Positions 41,237 through 50,641 are shown, counted from the stretch's first letter. The stretch: 57,325 bases of DNA from Microvirga calopogonii (GCF_003347665.1 NZ_QDGA01000029.1:1-57325); one strand, 5' to 3'. Numbers and translations: made by a program. The notes: generated by a model from the letters alone, not told the origin.

Positions 41237-43492
41237 CTATCCCTCGATGCGGGAGAAATCCGCCACCGTGCGGGTCGCTTCGCGGATGTCGTTGAGAAGC
41301 CGCAGCCGGTTCGCCCGGAGGTCTGCGTCCTCCGCGTTGACGGTCACCTTGTCGAAGAACGCATCCACCGGCTGGCGCAGCCGCGACAGGGCGCGCATCG
41401 CCCCCTCGAAATCCTCCGCCTCGATGGCGGTCTTCGCCTCTTCCTTGGCGCCGTGGAGAACCACGGCCAGCGCCTTCTCCTCGATCTGCCCCTGATCGTT
41501 CACGATCTGGAGGTCGGGTGCCTCGCTATAGGCGCGCCCGTCCTTCTTCTCCTCGATGCGCAGGATGTTGGCCGCCCGCCGATACCCCGCCAGCAGATTC
41601 CTGCCGTCCTCGGTGTCGAGGAAGCGACCGAGCGCCTCCACGCGGCGCACGATCATGAGCAAGTCGTCCTGCCCTTCCAGGGAGAACACCGCATCGATGA
41701 GATCGTGACGCGCGCCCTGGTCCCGGAGATAGACTTTCAGACGGTCGGCGAAGAAGGAGAGGAGGTCGAGCGCGCGCACATACATGATGCGCGCGAGGCT
41801 CTCGGAATTCCCCAGCTGTCGTTGCCGGAAAATGGATTCGAGATCCGGAAGGGTCGGATGAGCGACGAGCCCGGCGATGGCACTGTCGTCGATCGCCTCG
41901 ACGAGCTTCTTGGCCTGCATGAACTCTTCGAAGAGAACATCCTTCGCATCGCGGGCAAAGGGCTTCGCGAGCAGGGAGATCAGCGGCAGCTTGAGATTGT
42001 TCTCGAGCACCAGCCGGATCACGCCGAGCGCCGCGCGGCGAAGCGCATAAGGATCCTTCGATCCCGTCGGCTTCTCATCGATGGCCCAGAAGCCGACGAG
42101 CGTATCGATCTTGTCGGCGAGCGCCACGGCAACCGACACGGGATCGGTCGGCACGCGGTCGGAGGGGCCGAGAGGCTTGTAATGTTCCTCGATGGCCGCC
42201 GCGACGGACGGGTGCTCGCCCTGCAGCGTCGCGTAGTAGCGACCCATGAGACCCTGCAGCTCGGGGAACTCGCCCACCATCTCGGTGACGAGGTCGGCCT
42301 TCGCAAGACGCGCTGCGCGCTCCGCCAGCGCCGGATCGGCGCCGACGATGGGCGCCAGTTCCTTGGCGAGCGCCGCGATGCGCTCCACGCGCTCGTACTG
42401 TGTGCCGAGCTTCTCGTGGAACACGATGCTCTTGAGCTTCTCCAGCCGGTCTTCCAGCTTCACCTTCTGGTCCGTTTCCCAGAAGAATTTCGCGTCGGAC
42501 AGGCGTGCACGCACCACGCGCTCGTTGCCGCCCACGATGGTCCTGCCGCCGTCGCCGGCGATGAGGTTCGACGTCAGCAGGAATTTGTTGGCGAGCTTGC
42601 CGGTCGCAGAGTCGCGCAGCACGAAGCATTTCTGGTTCGCGCGGATCGTGGTGCGGATCACCTCTGGCGGAATGTCGAGAAACGCCTCATCGAACGAGCC
42701 CATGAGCACCACGGGCCACTCAACGAGACCCGCGACCTCTTCGAGCAGGCCTTCGTCCTCGACGAGGTCGAGGCCCTGCGCGAAGGCGAGGTCCTTCGCG
42801 TCGTGCAGGATCATGTCCTTGCGGCGGTCCGTATCGATCACGACCTTGGCGCGCTCCAGCGCCGGAGCGTAATCGTCGAACCGTTTCACGCGGATCTCGT
42901 CGGGAGCAAGAAAGCGGTGCCCCCTCGTGACATCGCCCGATGCGATTCCGTCGATCTCGAAGCGCACCACCTCCGGGTCCTCGGTCTCCGGCCCGAAGGT
43001 GCAGATGACGGAATGGAGCGGGCGCACCCAGCGCAGGCTTCCGGGCTCGCGCGAGGCCGCGCCCCAGCGCATGGATTTCGGCCAGGGGAAGTTCTTGACG
43101 ATGCCGGGCAGGATTTCCGCCAGCACGTCCGGCGTCGAGCGGCCGGGCTTCTCGATCACGGCAACGTAGAACTCGCCCTTCTTCGGATCGCTCTCGATCT
43201 TCGCCTGGTCGATGGAGGAGAGCCCCGCCCCCTTCAGGAAGCCCTGGATCGCCGCATCGGGCGAGCCGACGCGCGGACCTTTGCGCTCCTCACGCACGTC
43301 CTGCCCCTTCACCGGCAGCCCAGCCACATGGAGCGCCAGGCGCCGCGGCGTGGCGAAGGCTTTTGCGCCTTCATAGAGGAAGCCACGCTCCACGAGCGCA
43401 TCGGTCACAAGCTTCTTCAGATCCTCCGCCGCGCGGCGCTGCATGCGGGCGGGGATTTCTTCGGAAAAGAGTTCGAGGAGGAGATCGGGCAT
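41237..43492 (-). CDS. glyS: glycine-tRNA ligase beta subunit
   Basis: 751 aa. N-terminus [25 protein letters not shown] and later [38 protein letters not shown], are classic GlyS blocks. A C-terminal DALR-like anticodon region closes the protein. It works with GlyQ in an alpha2-beta2 enzyme that charges tRNA-Gly. It follows glyQ by 45 bases on the same strand. Somewhat longer than the E. coli protein (689 aa), due to insertions in the middle. Confidence 0.97.
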   Translation of the reverse strand: MPDLLLELFSEEIPARMQRRAAEDLKKLVTDALVERGFLYEGAKAFATPRRLALHVAGLPVKGQDVREERKGPRVGSPDAAIQGFLKGAGLSSIDQAKIESDPKKGEFYVAVIEKPGRSTPDVLAEILPGIVKNFPWPKSMRWGAASREPGSLRWVRPLHSVICTFGPETEDPEVVRFEIDGIASGDVTRGHRFLAPDEIRVKRFDDYAPALERAKVVIDTDRRKDMILHDAKDLAFAQGLDLVEDEGLLEEVAGLVEWPVVLMGSFDEAFLDIPPEVIRTTIRANQKCFVLRDSATGKLANKFLLTSNLIAGDGGRTIVGGNERVVRARLSDAKFFWETDQKVKLEDRLEKLKSIVFHEKLGTQYERVERIAALAKELAPIVGADPALAERAARLAKADLVTEMVGEFPELQGLMGRYYATLQGEHPSVAAAIEEHYKPLGPSDRVPTDPVSVAVALADKIDTLVGFWAIDEKPTGSKDPYALRRAALGVIRLVLENNLKLPLISLLAKPFARDAKDVLFEEFMQAKKLVEAIDDSAIAGLVAHPTLPDLESIFRQRQLGNSESLARIMYVRALDLLSFFADRLKVYLRDQGARHDLIDAVFSLEGQDDLLMIVRRVEALGRFLDTEDGRNLLAGYRRAANILRIEEKKDGRAYSEAPDLQIVNDQGQIEEKALAVVLHGAKEEAKTAIEAEDFEGAMRALSRLRQPVDAFFDKVTVNAEDADLRANRLRLLNDIREATRTVADFSRIEG

Positions 43493-43537
43493 CGGAGAAC
43501 TTTATGTCTGAGGGAAGTCAACGGATGGGGACGGCAC

Positions 43538-44479
43538 TCAAGCCGCCACGCCTCCGCCCTCGGTCTTCAGCCATGCCGCGCCGCAGGCCTTCGCCAGTTC
43601 GCGGACGCGCAGGATGTAGCTCTGGCGCTCGGTGACGGAGATCACGCCGCGGGCGTCGAGCAGATTGAACACGTGGCTGGCCTTGATGCACTGGTCGTAG
43701 GCCGGCAGCGCCATGAGGTGGCGGTTGTCGTTGGAGCCGGGCTTCGGCTCGCCGTCCGCAAGGTATTTGCGGCAGGCGGCCTCCGCGTCGCGGAAGTGCC
43801 GGAACAGCATCTCGGTGTCGGCATATTCGAAGTTGTGGCGCGAATATTCCTGCTCGGCCTGGAGGAAAACGTCGCCATATGTGACCTTCCGGTCGCCGTC
43901 GAGCCCGTTGAAGTTGAGGTCGTAGATCGATTCCACGCCCTGAAGATACATGGCGAGGCGTTCGAGGCCGTAGGTCAGCTCGCCCGCGACCGGCGAGCAT
44001 TCGAAGCCCGCCACCTGCTGAAAGTAGGTGAACTGGGACACTTCCATGCCGTCGCACCAGCATTCCCAGCCGAGCCCCCAGGCGCCGAGCGTCGGGCTTT
44101 CCCAATCGTCTTCGACGAAGCGGATGTCGTGGACGCTCGTGTCGATGCCGATGGCCTTGAGCGAGCCGAGATAGAGTTCCTGCAGGTTCGGCGGGTTCGG
44201 CTTCAGGATCACCTGGAACTGGTAGTAGTGCTGGAGCCGGTTCGGGTTCTCGCCATAGCGTCCGTCCTTGGGGCGGCGGGAGGGCTGCACATAGGCGGCC
44301 CGCCAGGGCCTGGGCCCCAGGGCCCGCAGGGTGGTCGCCGGGTGGAATGTGCCCGCGCCGACCTCCATGTCGTAGGGCTGGAGGATGACGCAGCCCTGTT
44401 CGGCCCAGTAGCGCTGGAGGGTGAGGATCAGGCCCTGGAAAGAGCGCGCAGGGTTCATATGCGCGGGTTCGCTCGTCAT
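43538..44479 (-). CDS. glyQ: glycine-tRNA ligase alpha subunit
   Basis: 313 aa. Class II catalytic subunit with [18 protein letters not shown] near the N-terminus, [41 protein letters not shown], and [18 protein letters not shown] blocks. Makes glycyl-adenylate and transfers to tRNA-Gly with the beta subunit. Operon with glyS downstream. No T-box or similar leader was found. Confidence 0.97.
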   Translation of the reverse strand: MTSEPAHMNPARSFQGLILTLQRYWAEQGCVILQPYDMEVGAGTFHPATTLRALGPRPWRAAYVQPSRRPKDGRYGENPNRLQHYYQFQVILKPNPPNLQELYLGSLKAIGIDTSVHDIRFVEDDWESPTLGAWGLGWECWCDGMEVSQFTYFQQVAGFECSPVAGELTYGLERLAMYLQGVESIYDLNFNGLDGDRKVTYGDVFLQAEQEYSRHNFEYADTEMLFRHFRDAEAACRKYLADGEPKPGSNDNRHLMALPAYDQCIKASHVFNLLDARGVISVTERQSYILRVRELAKACGAAWLKTEGGGVAA

Positions 44480-44572
44480 GTCGGCGTCCGGTTGGTCTCG
44501 AAAATGTCAGGCGAACCCTTGGGATGGCGGGCGGCTCAAGTCAAGCGCCGGGGTGATTTGCGGCCCCGACCT

Positions 44573-44613
44573 GTCATTCCGGGTTCGGCTCCATGAGCCG
44601 CCCCGGAATGACG
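44573..44613. repeat. short family C hairpin
   Basis: GTCATTCCGGGTTCGGCTC and GAGCCGCCCCGGAATGAC are almost perfect arms around CAT. It lies ten bases beyond the S49 peptidase stop, between that gene and glyQ, and may act as transcription terminator. Confidence 0.8.
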
Positions 44614-44622
44614 GCGGTGTGT

Positions 44623-45507
44623 CTACAATCCCAGTCGCGCCCAGGCGGCCCGCTCCTCGAGGGCGCCAACGATCTCGCCAGGGTCGACCAGGCTGCTCTG
44701 CCCGAGGGAGCGGCGACCGAGCAGGCGGCCCAGCAGCGGCGGGCGGGCGGGCTCGATCATGCGGAACTGCACCTTCTCGCCGAAACGCTGGCGCAGGATG
44801 GTGCGGATGTCGCCGAGCCCGTCGATGAGGCCGAGATCGAGCGCCTCCGACCCGACCCAGAAGGCGCCGGAGAAGAGATCGTCGTAGGAATCGTTGAGCT
44901 TTTCGCCCCGGCGATCGCGGACGAGATCCTCGAAGACCTGATGGATCTGGCGCTGGAGCCCCTTCAGGCGCACCACGTCGTCCGGGTTCTCGGGCCGGAA
45001 CGGGTCGAGCATCGCCTTGCTCTTGCCGGCGGTATGAACCCGCCGCTCGATGCCGATGCGCTCGATCAGCTCGTGGAAGCCGAAGCTGGCGGACACGATC
45101 CCGATGGAGCCGACGATGGAGGCTGGATCGGCATAGATCTCGTCCGCCGCGCAGGCGATCATGTAGCCGCCTGAGGCCGCCGCATCCTCCACGAAGGCGA
45201 TGACGGGCAGCTTCTTCTCCTCGGCGAAGGCGCGGATGCGCTTGAAAATCAGGTGCGACTGCGCCGCCGACCCCCCCGGCGAGTTGATGACCAGCGCCAC
45301 TGCCTTCGCGCCGGGCACCGAGAAGGCGCGCTCCAGGAGCGGAGCCACACTTGCCATGGCGAGCCCTGCCCGCAGGGGCATCACGGCGCCGATCGGCCCT
45401 GACAGGCGCACGACGGGCACGATGGGATTGGGATAGGTGCGAAATTTGCTCGGGAGAAGAAATTGCAGACGCGTCGGGAGCATGGAGGAGAACGATGTTT
45501 GAGCCAT
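44623..45507 (-). CDS. S49 family serine peptidase (SppA-like)
   Basis: 294 aa, single-domain form. The conserved blocks are VVRLSGPIGAV, VALVINSPGGSAAQSHLIFKRI, VEDAAASGGYMIACAADEIYADPASIVGSIGIV (catalytic Ser in SGGY), then a C-terminal helix-rich part. SppA peptidases clear cleaved signal peptides; this short form lacks a transmembrane anchor and may be cytoplasmic or peripheral. The position upstream of glyQ is usual in Rhizobiales. Confidence 0.9.
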   Translation of the reverse strand: MAQTSFSSMLPTRLQFLLPSKFRTYPNPIVPVVRLSGPIGAVMPLRAGLAMASVAPLLERAFSVPGAKAVALVINSPGGSAAQSHLIFKRIRAFAEEKKLPVIAFVEDAAASGGYMIACAADEIYADPASIVGSIGIVSASFGFHELIERIGIERRVHTAGKSKAMLDPFRPENPDDVVRLKGLQRQIHQVFEDLVRDRRGEKLNDSYDDLFSGAFWVGSEALDLGLIDGLGDIRTILRQRFGEKVQFRMIEPARPPLLGRLLGRRSLGQSSLVDPGEIVGALEERAAWARLGL

Positions 45508-45671
45508 GGCAGTTATGTAGGGTGCACAGCGCGGCTTCCCAAGATGAACATACCGTTAGGGAAATTGTCGGGCTGCGTTCACTTAAGACCGTTTAAATCT
45601 TCATCATGGACAACAGCCCGGTCGTGACACCGTTTCAGTCCGGTGTCCGGGCGAGGTGAGGAGAGAATTAG

Positions 45672-46010
45672 ATGCGTAAGCTGATGTTCGGCCTTCTTGG
45701 TTTTGCGGCCCTGGGCTTCGGGGCCCTGTCGGTCCAGCCGGCGGAGGCGCAGCCCTATTACCCGGATTATGGCTATCGGGGGCCTGCCGTGACCGTCCAG
45801 TACGGAGGCCCCTACTATGGTCGCCCCCATTATGGGCGCCCCTATTACGGACGCCCCTACGGTTACGGACGCCCCTACGGGGCCTACGGCCCGGTTCGCG
45901 CCGCGCGTCGCTGCTGGGTCGAGCCGCGCCGGGTCTGGAACGGCTACCGCTGGGTGCGCCGTCCGATCGAGGTCTGCCGCACGGTGGGCCGCCCCGGCTA
46001 TCGCTACTAA
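45672..46010 (+). CDS. small secreted Tyr/Gly/Arg-rich repeat protein
   Basis: 112 aa. Signal peptide 1-26 (MRKLMFGLLGFAALGFGALSVQPAEA-Q). The mature protein has a YGRPxYGRP tandem stretch (about 45-75; PYYGRPHYGRPYYGRPYGYGRPYG), then a C-terminal part with two cysteines (RRCWVEPRRVWNG... PIEVCRTVG). Such proteins are common in Rhizobiales and have no known function; a structural or envelope role is possible. GAGGTGAGGAGAG serves as ribosome site, directly preceded by a hairpin (GACACCG 45626-45632 / CGGTGTC 45641-45647). Confidence 0.8.
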   Translation: MRKLMFGLLGFAALGFGALSVQPAEAQPYYPDYGYRGPAVTVQYGGPYYGRPHYGRPYYGRPYGYGRPYGAYGPVRAARRCWVEPRRVWNGYRWVRRPIEVCRTVGRPGYRY

Positions 46011-46017
46011 ACTCACG

Positions 46018-46043
46018 AAAGGGCGCCGAAAGGCGCCCTTTTT
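46018..46043. terminator. intrinsic terminator
   Basis: GGGCGCC (46021-46027), loop GAAA, GGCGCCC (46032-46038), then TTTTT. The A-run AAA before the stem makes it work in both directions, ending the Tyr/Gly-rich gene on one side and the methyltransferase gene on the other. The minus-strand TGA at 46045-46043 touches the T-run. Confidence 0.9.
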
Positions 46044-46783
46044 CATAGGAGTGTGACCTCTCCCCGATGCAGCGCCTCGGCCTGTGGGGTGAACCGCCCG
46101 TCGGGTCCGTTCAGGATCAGCGGCGGCAGGATGCTCAGCGGAGCCCTGCTGCCCTTGATTCCGGATAGAAGAAAACGAATCGCAGGACGGTCGGCACTCG
46201 GATGAACGAAGCGGAGCTCCATGCCGCCAAGCCACTTTTCCACAATCCGAAGACATTCAGAAACCCGCTCGGCCCGGTGGATCAGGACGAGCCGTCCTTT
46301 CGGCTTGAGCAGCCCCGTACAGGCCTTCAGCCAGGCCTCCAGGCCACCGACCGGCAGGGCATGGGCGGCTGCCCGACGCCGGTCGGGCGAGATCCGGGCC
46401 TGCCCCTCCTCCAGGAACGGCGGATTGGTGAGAACGAGGTCGGCGCATTCGGGACTGAGCCCCGCAGCCTCGCGCGAAACCTTGTCCAGCACATCCGCGA
46501 CGGCAACCACGCCGTCGACGGCGTTGTCGCGGCAGTTGCGGCGGCACAGCTCGGCGAGGTGAAAGTCCCGCTCCACGAAGACGAAGCGCGCATCCCTCTC
46601 CCGGGCCGCGACCATGAGCCCGACAGCCCCGGTGGCCGCGCCCACATCCACCACGACATCGCCCGGGCTTACCGGCGCTGCCGCTGCGAGCAGCACCGCG
46701 TCGGTGCCGGCCCGGTGGCCCTTTTGCGGCTGGGCGAGATGGACGCGCCCCCCGAGCAATAAATCTTCCGTGATCTCAACCAT
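46043..46783 (-). CDS. tRNA1(Val) m6A37 methyltransferase-like protein (TrmN6 type)
   Basis: 246 aa. Begins EDLLLGGRVHLAQPQKGHRAGTDAVLLAAAAPV, the TrmN6 entry; SAM-site VVDVGAATGAVGLMVAAR; catalytic NPPF in LVLTNPPFLEEG. Homologues methylate adenine-37 N6 of tRNA-Val. The start overlaps the DUF2007 stop by 8 bases, so the two are co-translated. Confidence 0.9.
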   Translation of the reverse strand: MVEITEDLLLGGRVHLAQPQKGHRAGTDAVLLAAAAPVSPGDVVVDVGAATGAVGLMVAARERDARFVFVERDFHLAELCRRNCRDNAVDGVVAVADVLDKVSREAAGLSPECADLVLTNPPFLEEGQARISPDRRRAAAHALPVGGLEAWLKACTGLLKPKGRLVLIHRAERVSECLRIVEKWLGGMELRFVHPSADRPAIRFLLSGIKGSRAPLSILPPLILNGPDGRFTPQAEALHRGEVTLL

Positions 46784-47000
46784 GCCGCAACTCGGTTTCG
46801 AGACCGGCCTCGCGGATCAGGCGACGGGCCTGCATCAGGTGATCCTCGGGCACCAGGATCCGGCGCGGAAAGGCGCCCGTCATACCCTCCAGGGCACTCA
46901 TATGTGCATCGGCGACGAGCACGGGGATATTGGCGTTTTCCAACAGGGATTGTAGGAAGCCGACCAGAACGAGATCGTTGGTGCGGACGATTTCGACCAT
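46776..47000 (-). CDS. DUF2007 domain protein
   Basis: 74 aa, whole-length DUF2007: MVEIVRTNDLVLVGFLQSLLENANIPVLVADAHMSALEG and PRRILVPEDHLMQARRLIREAG. The fold resembles the signal-transducing P-II/ACT-like small domain; function unknown. Precedes and overlaps the TrmN6-like gene; divergent from the polyprenyl synthase. Confidence 0.9.
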   Translation of the reverse strand: MVEIVRTNDLVLVGFLQSLLENANIPVLVADAHMSALEGMTGAFPRRILVPEDHLMQARRLIREAGLETELRHG

Positions 47001-47109
47001 CGGCGTGAGATCCTTTCCCCTGCGGTAAGCGTTTGCATTGCAGCATGGAAAGTGCCATGCCAGTTCATATTCCTACCGGCCATCCCGGCCGGCAACCCGG
47101 GTAGTGACA

Positions 47110-48129
47110 GTGGGCGTCGTCGTTCCGTTCGAAGACAAGCATCCCGAGAAGAATGCGAGCATCGAGAAGCTCGTGTCCCTTGTGGCCTCCGACATGGAAC
47201 GGGTCAATGCGATGATCCTGTCGCGCACGGGTTCCGAGGTCACGATGATCCCGGAGGTGGCGAACCACCTGATCTCCTCGGGCGGCAAGCGCCTGCGGCC
47301 CATGCTGACGCTGGCGACTGCCGGCCTGTCCGGCTACCAGGGCGACGGACACGTGAAGCTCGCGGCCGCCGTGGAGTTCATGCACACGGCCACCCTCCTC
47401 CACGACGACGTGGTGGACGAGAGCGACATGCGCCGGGGCAAGATCGCCGCCCGAATCAAATGGGGCAACGAGGCGAGCGTGCTCGTCGGCGACTTCCTGC
47501 TCGGCCAGGCCTTCCGCATGATGGTGGAAGTGGGCTCCCTGCGTGCCCTCGACATCCTCTCCGCCGCCGCGACCGTAATCGCCGAGGGCGAGGTGATGCA
47601 GCTCGCCGCCGCCAAGAACACGGAAACCACCGAGGACGAATACCTCGCCGTGATCCGCGGCAAGACGGCGGAACTCTTCGCAGCCGCCTGCGAGGTCGGA
47701 CCTGTCATCGCCGGCCGCCCCAAAGCCGAACAGGCCGCCTGCCGTTCCTACGGCATGAATCTCGGCATCGCCTTCCAGCTGGTGGACGACGCCCTCGATT
47801 ACGGCGGCAAGGCCGCGACGCTCGGCAAGAACGTGGGCGATGATTTCCGCGAGGGGAAGATCACCCTGCCGGTCGTCCTGTCCTTCCGCCGCGGCACGGA
47901 CGAGGAGCGCGCCTTCTGGAAGCGCGTGCTCGAACAGGGCGAGATCGAGGATGCGGATCTCGAACAGGCCGTCGCCATCATGCGCCGGCACCGGGCCCTG
48001 GAGGACACGGTCGAGCGGGCCCGCCATTACGGCGCCATGGCCCGCGACGCACTCGCCCTCTTCCCGTCAGGCCCCATGAAGCAGGCCCTCCTCGACACGG
48101 TCGATTTCTGCATCGCCCGGGCGTATTGA
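47110..48129 (+). CDS. trans-polyprenyl diphosphate synthase
   Basis: 339 aa from the GTG at 47110 (MGVVVPFEDKHPEKNASIEKL). Both Asp-rich motifs are present: LLHDDVVDESDMRRG (first) and LVDDALDYGG (second), with GGKRLRPML for isopentenyl diphosphate. Chain length points to octaprenyl/decaprenyl products that make the ubiquinone tail. Earlier in-frame starts (47104, 47038) add non-conserved residues. It uses the IPP that dxs and ispE in this window help to make. Confidence 0.93.
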   Translation: MGVVVPFEDKHPEKNASIEKLVSLVASDMERVNAMILSRTGSEVTMIPEVANHLISSGGKRLRPMLTLATAGLSGYQGDGHVKLAAAVEFMHTATLLHDDVVDESDMRRGKIAARIKWGNEASVLVGDFLLGQAFRMMVEVGSLRALDILSAAATVIAEGEVMQLAAAKNTETTEDEYLAVIRGKTAELFAAACEVGPVIAGRPKAEQAACRSYGMNLGIAFQLVDDALDYGGKAATLGKNVGDDFREGKITLPVVLSFRRGTDEERAFWKRVLEQGEIEDADLEQAVAIMRRHRALEDTVERARHYGAMARDALALFPSGPMKQALLDTVDFCIARAY

Positions 48130-48146
48130 GCAGGCCTCCCGGTTCT

Positions 48147-50180
48147 TCAGATGAAGAAGAAGTCTTTGTAGGTAAGGGCTACGCCCTCCCCCTTCTGGAG
48201 CTTTACGGTCGCGATCTCCAACGCTGCCTTGGCACCCGATCCATCGCTGTCCCAATACAGCGTGTAGGTCGTGGCATTAACCTTCTTGGCGATGAAGAAG
48301 TCGTCTTTGTCCTTGGCTCCGTCGAGAACAAACCAACCTTTCTTGATCGCGATCGGCGTGTCGAGGGAGACGGTCTTACCCTTCAGATATTTGGCGATGA
48401 TTTTGTTGGTGAAGGCTGCATCATCGAGACCGAACGCATCGTATTTCGGTCCGAAGTCGTAAATCGTATCCTTGTTCTTGTTCGCAATCGACTTGCTGGT
48501 GAGCTTGGTATCGAACACGAACATGTCCTGGCTACCGGAGCCTTTTCCGCCGTAGAGCTTGTCGTTGCCTGCACCGCCGCTGATCTTGTCGTTGCCCGCC
48601 TCGCCCTTGAGCGTATCCTTGCCTGCCTCGCCAATCAGGCGGTCGTCGCCGCCACCGCTGGAGAGCCCGTTGGCACCGCTATTGCCGGTGATCGTATTAG
48701 CAAGCTCGTTGCCGGTGCCCAATAGTGCGCCGGTGCCGCTCAGGGCAAGGTTCTCGACATTGGCACTGAGCGCAAGGCTGACAGTGGAGATCACCAGGTC
48801 CGTGCCTCCGGAGACAGCTTCAATCACTTTATCGCCGGCTGCGTCGACGGAATAGGTGTCGTCACCATCCCCGCCGGTCATCGCATCTGCGCCATCTCCA
48901 CCGGACATGACGTCGTTGCCTGCACCGCCCCAGAGAATGTCATTGCCGCCGGCACCATTGAGCGTGTCGTTGTGATAGCCGCCATCAAGTTTGTCGGTAT
49001 TGGCGGTACCGTTCCACACAAGACCCGTCTCGTGAGCTGGGCTCGAATAATGGTAGGTGACGATGTCGTTCGCGGGCTTGTGCTGCGTGGTGTAATCCGT
49101 CCACCAGACATTTGCCCCACCTTGATCCACCGGAAGCATCGGATTTTCGAAGGAGTAGTAGCTCCAGAGGAAAGATCCTGCGAGCCACTGACCGCCGTAA
49201 TTTTCCATGACCTTGTAAAGCGCCTTATAGGCGTCGACCTGTTCCTGAAAGTCCGGCGGGTCTTGTTCTCTTCCTCCGAACACGCCTGGATCGGCGGTCG
49301 AGCCGTCAAGGCTTCGGTAACCGACCTCGGTGAAAATCACCTTCCTGCCATACTGCTCGGACAGCGCTTTGTACCATTCAACGATCGACTTGCCGTCGTG
49401 CAGCTCCGAAACATAAGGGTTAAAGTGCGGCTTCGTGAGGGCCTCCACCATCTGGTTGACATTGGTCGTGTACGGTGACGGATCATTCTCTGCGTGTTTG
49501 GGAGTCATCGCCCAGTAAGCATCGACGCCAATGTAGTCGACCTTGTCCCAGAACCCGACATCCTTGACGGTCCAATAGGTCGCCGCATAGGTGACTTTGC
49601 CGGAATAGACAGCGCGCACGGCGGCGATGATCTCCTCCCATTTTTGGGTATAGGACACGCCATCGCTGCAGACACCCAGCGGATTGATCATGCTGTCCAT
49701 TTCGGTGCCGACACAGATCATGTCCGCGCCGCCTGCCTGTGCCGCCTTAGCGTACTCGACCATTATGGACTTGTAGCTGGCGAACCATTCTGTCGCTTTG
49801 AGAAATTGGCCACTTCCAGGCGTAGTTTCTCCTCCAGGCGTGATTTTTGCACGCCAAACCCGATTGTCCGTTTCCAGATGCGGTTTGAGTACGACCTTGA
49901 GGCCATGCGCCTTGGCCGAGAGAATTGATTTCCTAACCCCATCGAAGGTGTCGCTTTCGTTGGCCCAAGGTTTGGTCGGATCGGTATCGACGATGTTCAA
50001 TCCCGTCGAGCTGCTGTTCTGATCGTGCTGGAAGAAATTAGGAATGATCGTGACGGTATTGGCGCCGGTAGCGACGATTTGAGACATGGCTGCTTGGCCA
50101 TTAGGCGCAAGGATTTGTCCACCCCAATAGGACGGCTGGGTGATGCTTTCCCACTCGAAGATCTGCTCGGAACCGCTCAC
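48147..50180 (-). CDS. RTX glycoside hydrolase (GH113-like TIM barrel)
   Basis: 677 aa from a GTG at 50180 (GGGAG 8 bases upstream). No Sec signal. The N-terminal barrel (about 10-360) has a candidate acid/base Glu in ICVGTEMDSM and nucleophile in VIFTEVGYRSLDG, plus SFLWSYYSF and a typical DYIGVDAYWAM block. This matches GH113-type beta-mannanase-like proteins; the exact sugar is unknown. RTX repeats span about 400-560 (LWGGAGNDVMSGGDGADAMTGG and similar), and the C-terminal domain ends with ALTYKDFFFI. Type I export is therefore likely. Its GC content is clearly lower than that of its neighbours, suggesting acquisition by transfer. Confidence 0.85.
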   Translation of the reverse strand: MSGSEQIFEWESITQPSYWGGQILAPNGQAAMSQIVATGANTVTIIPNFFQHDQNSSSTGLNIVDTDPTKPWANESDTFDGVRKSILSAKAHGLKVVLKPHLETDNRVWRAKITPGGETTPGSGQFLKATEWFASYKSIMVEYAKAAQAGGADMICVGTEMDSMINPLGVCSDGVSYTQKWEEIIAAVRAVYSGKVTYAATYWTVKDVGFWDKVDYIGVDAYWAMTPKHAENDPSPYTTNVNQMVEALTKPHFNPYVSELHDGKSIVEWYKALSEQYGRKVIFTEVGYRSLDGSTADPGVFGGREQDPPDFQEQVDAYKALYKVMENYGGQWLAGSFLWSYYSFENPMLPVDQGGANVWWTDYTTQHKPANDIVTYHYSSPAHETGLVWNGTANTDKLDGGYHNDTLNGAGGNDILWGGAGNDVMSGGDGADAMTGGDGDDTYSVDAAGDKVIEAVSGGTDLVISTVSLALSANVENLALSGTGALLGTGNELANTITGNSGANGLSSGGGDDRLIGEAGKDTLKGEAGNDKISGGAGNDKLYGGKGSGSQDMFVFDTKLTSKSIANKNKDTIYDFGPKYDAFGLDDAAFTNKIIAKYLKGKTVSLDTPIAIKKGWFVLDGAKDKDDFFIAKKVNATTYTLYWDSDGSGAKAALEIATVKLQKGEGVALTYKDFFFI

Positions 50181-50372
50181 GACTTGCTCCCATTCTCAAT
50201 AACTGACGTCTAGCGACGATACGTATCAGCCGAATCTTTTATAACTATATAATATATCAACAAAGCTTCGCCATTAGGCCGATTGGATAAGCGTCCCCAT
50301 GTCGCGGCTGCAGCGACGGGACAGTTACTGTGGCAAGCTCTCCGGAGTTCAGCCTCCCCTGCATGACAGCCC

Positions 50373-50390
50373 TGTTCTTTTTACAGAACA
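50373..50390. promoter_or_regulatory. inverted repeat upstream of the metQ promoter
   Basis: TGTTCTTTTTACAGAACA has 6-bp perfect arms with a 6-base centre, ending six bases before a TTGACA hexamer. A regulator site is plausible; the spacing does not fit the E. coli or alphaproteobacterial LexA box. Confidence 0.4.
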
Positions 50391-50396
50391 TTACGG

Positions 50397-50424
50397 TTGA
50401 CATAAAAACCGGCCGTCTTACAAA
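50397..50424 (+). promoter_or_regulatory. sigma-70-like promoter of the metQ leader
   Basis: TTGACA (50397-50402), spacer 16, TACAAA (50419-50424). Transcription would start near 50431, just before a hairpin CCGAGG/CCTCGG (50435-50459) and the riboswitch. The position agrees with a leader of about 285 bases. Upstream, the sequence 50220-50290 is strikingly AT-rich and contains the promoter region of the RTX hydrolase on the other strand. Confidence 0.6.
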
Positions 50425-50461
50425 AGGTCCTGTCCCGAGGCGGTCCCCCACCACCTCGGAA

Positions 50462-50513
50462 CCGCGGTGATTTGAGACGAGCAGCTTGCCCCGCGTGATC
50501 AAAGGCTAAAGCG
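50462..50513 (+). promoter_or_regulatory. SAM-II riboswitch
   Basis: The conserved skeleton is present: P1 strands CGCGG (50463-50467) and CCGCG (50491-50495), loop GGTGATTTGA, GCTTGC, then TGATCAAAGGCTAAAGC. The loop GCTT (50484-50487) pairs with AAGC (50509-50512) to make the pseudoknot. The same GATTTG / CTTGC / GCTAAA pattern defines the S-adenosylmethionine-binding metA motif of alphaproteobacteria. It lies 200 bases before metQ, a methionine uptake gene, which is the expected regulon. Two exclusive hairpins follow (50514-50537 and 50530-50546), a possible expression platform. Confidence 0.88.
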
Positions 50514-50557
50514 CCACGAGCGGCTTCCGCCTCGTGGTTCACGAGGATCGAACGGTT

Positions 50558-50641
50558 ATGACGCGCCCGGCTTTCATGACGACATTCGTGTCCATGCCTC
50601 AGCTTCTCCTGGCTGAGCGTTGTTGTCGCCTCACGGCCTGA
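50558..50641 (+). CDS. short leader ORF with Cys-Cys motif
   Basis: 27 codons, ATG at 50558 (further in-frame ATGs at 50576 and 50594), ending LLLAERCCRLTA then TGA at 50639-50641. It lies between the riboswitch and metQ. A pair of cysteine codons near the end would make a ribosome pause when cysteine is scarce, as in sulfur attenuators of other bacteria. Whether it is translated is unknown; no strong Shine-Dalgarno is seen (ACGAGG at 50541-50546, 11 bases upstream, overlaps a hairpin arm). Confidence 0.4.
   Translation: MTRPAFMTTFVSMPQLLLAERCCRLTA

Noticed and set aside
41219..44596. A very long open frame (over 1100 codons) on the plus strand opposite glyS and glyQ
   Set aside because: It is antisense to two unmistakable genes, rich in Arg/His/Glu from complementary GC-biased codons, and matches no protein pattern. 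High GC keeps stops rare in this frame.
50373..50390. LexA box at the inverted repeat near metQ
   Set aside because: Arms are inverted, not direct GTTC-N7-GTTC, and CTGT/ACAG spacing is 7 instead of 8.
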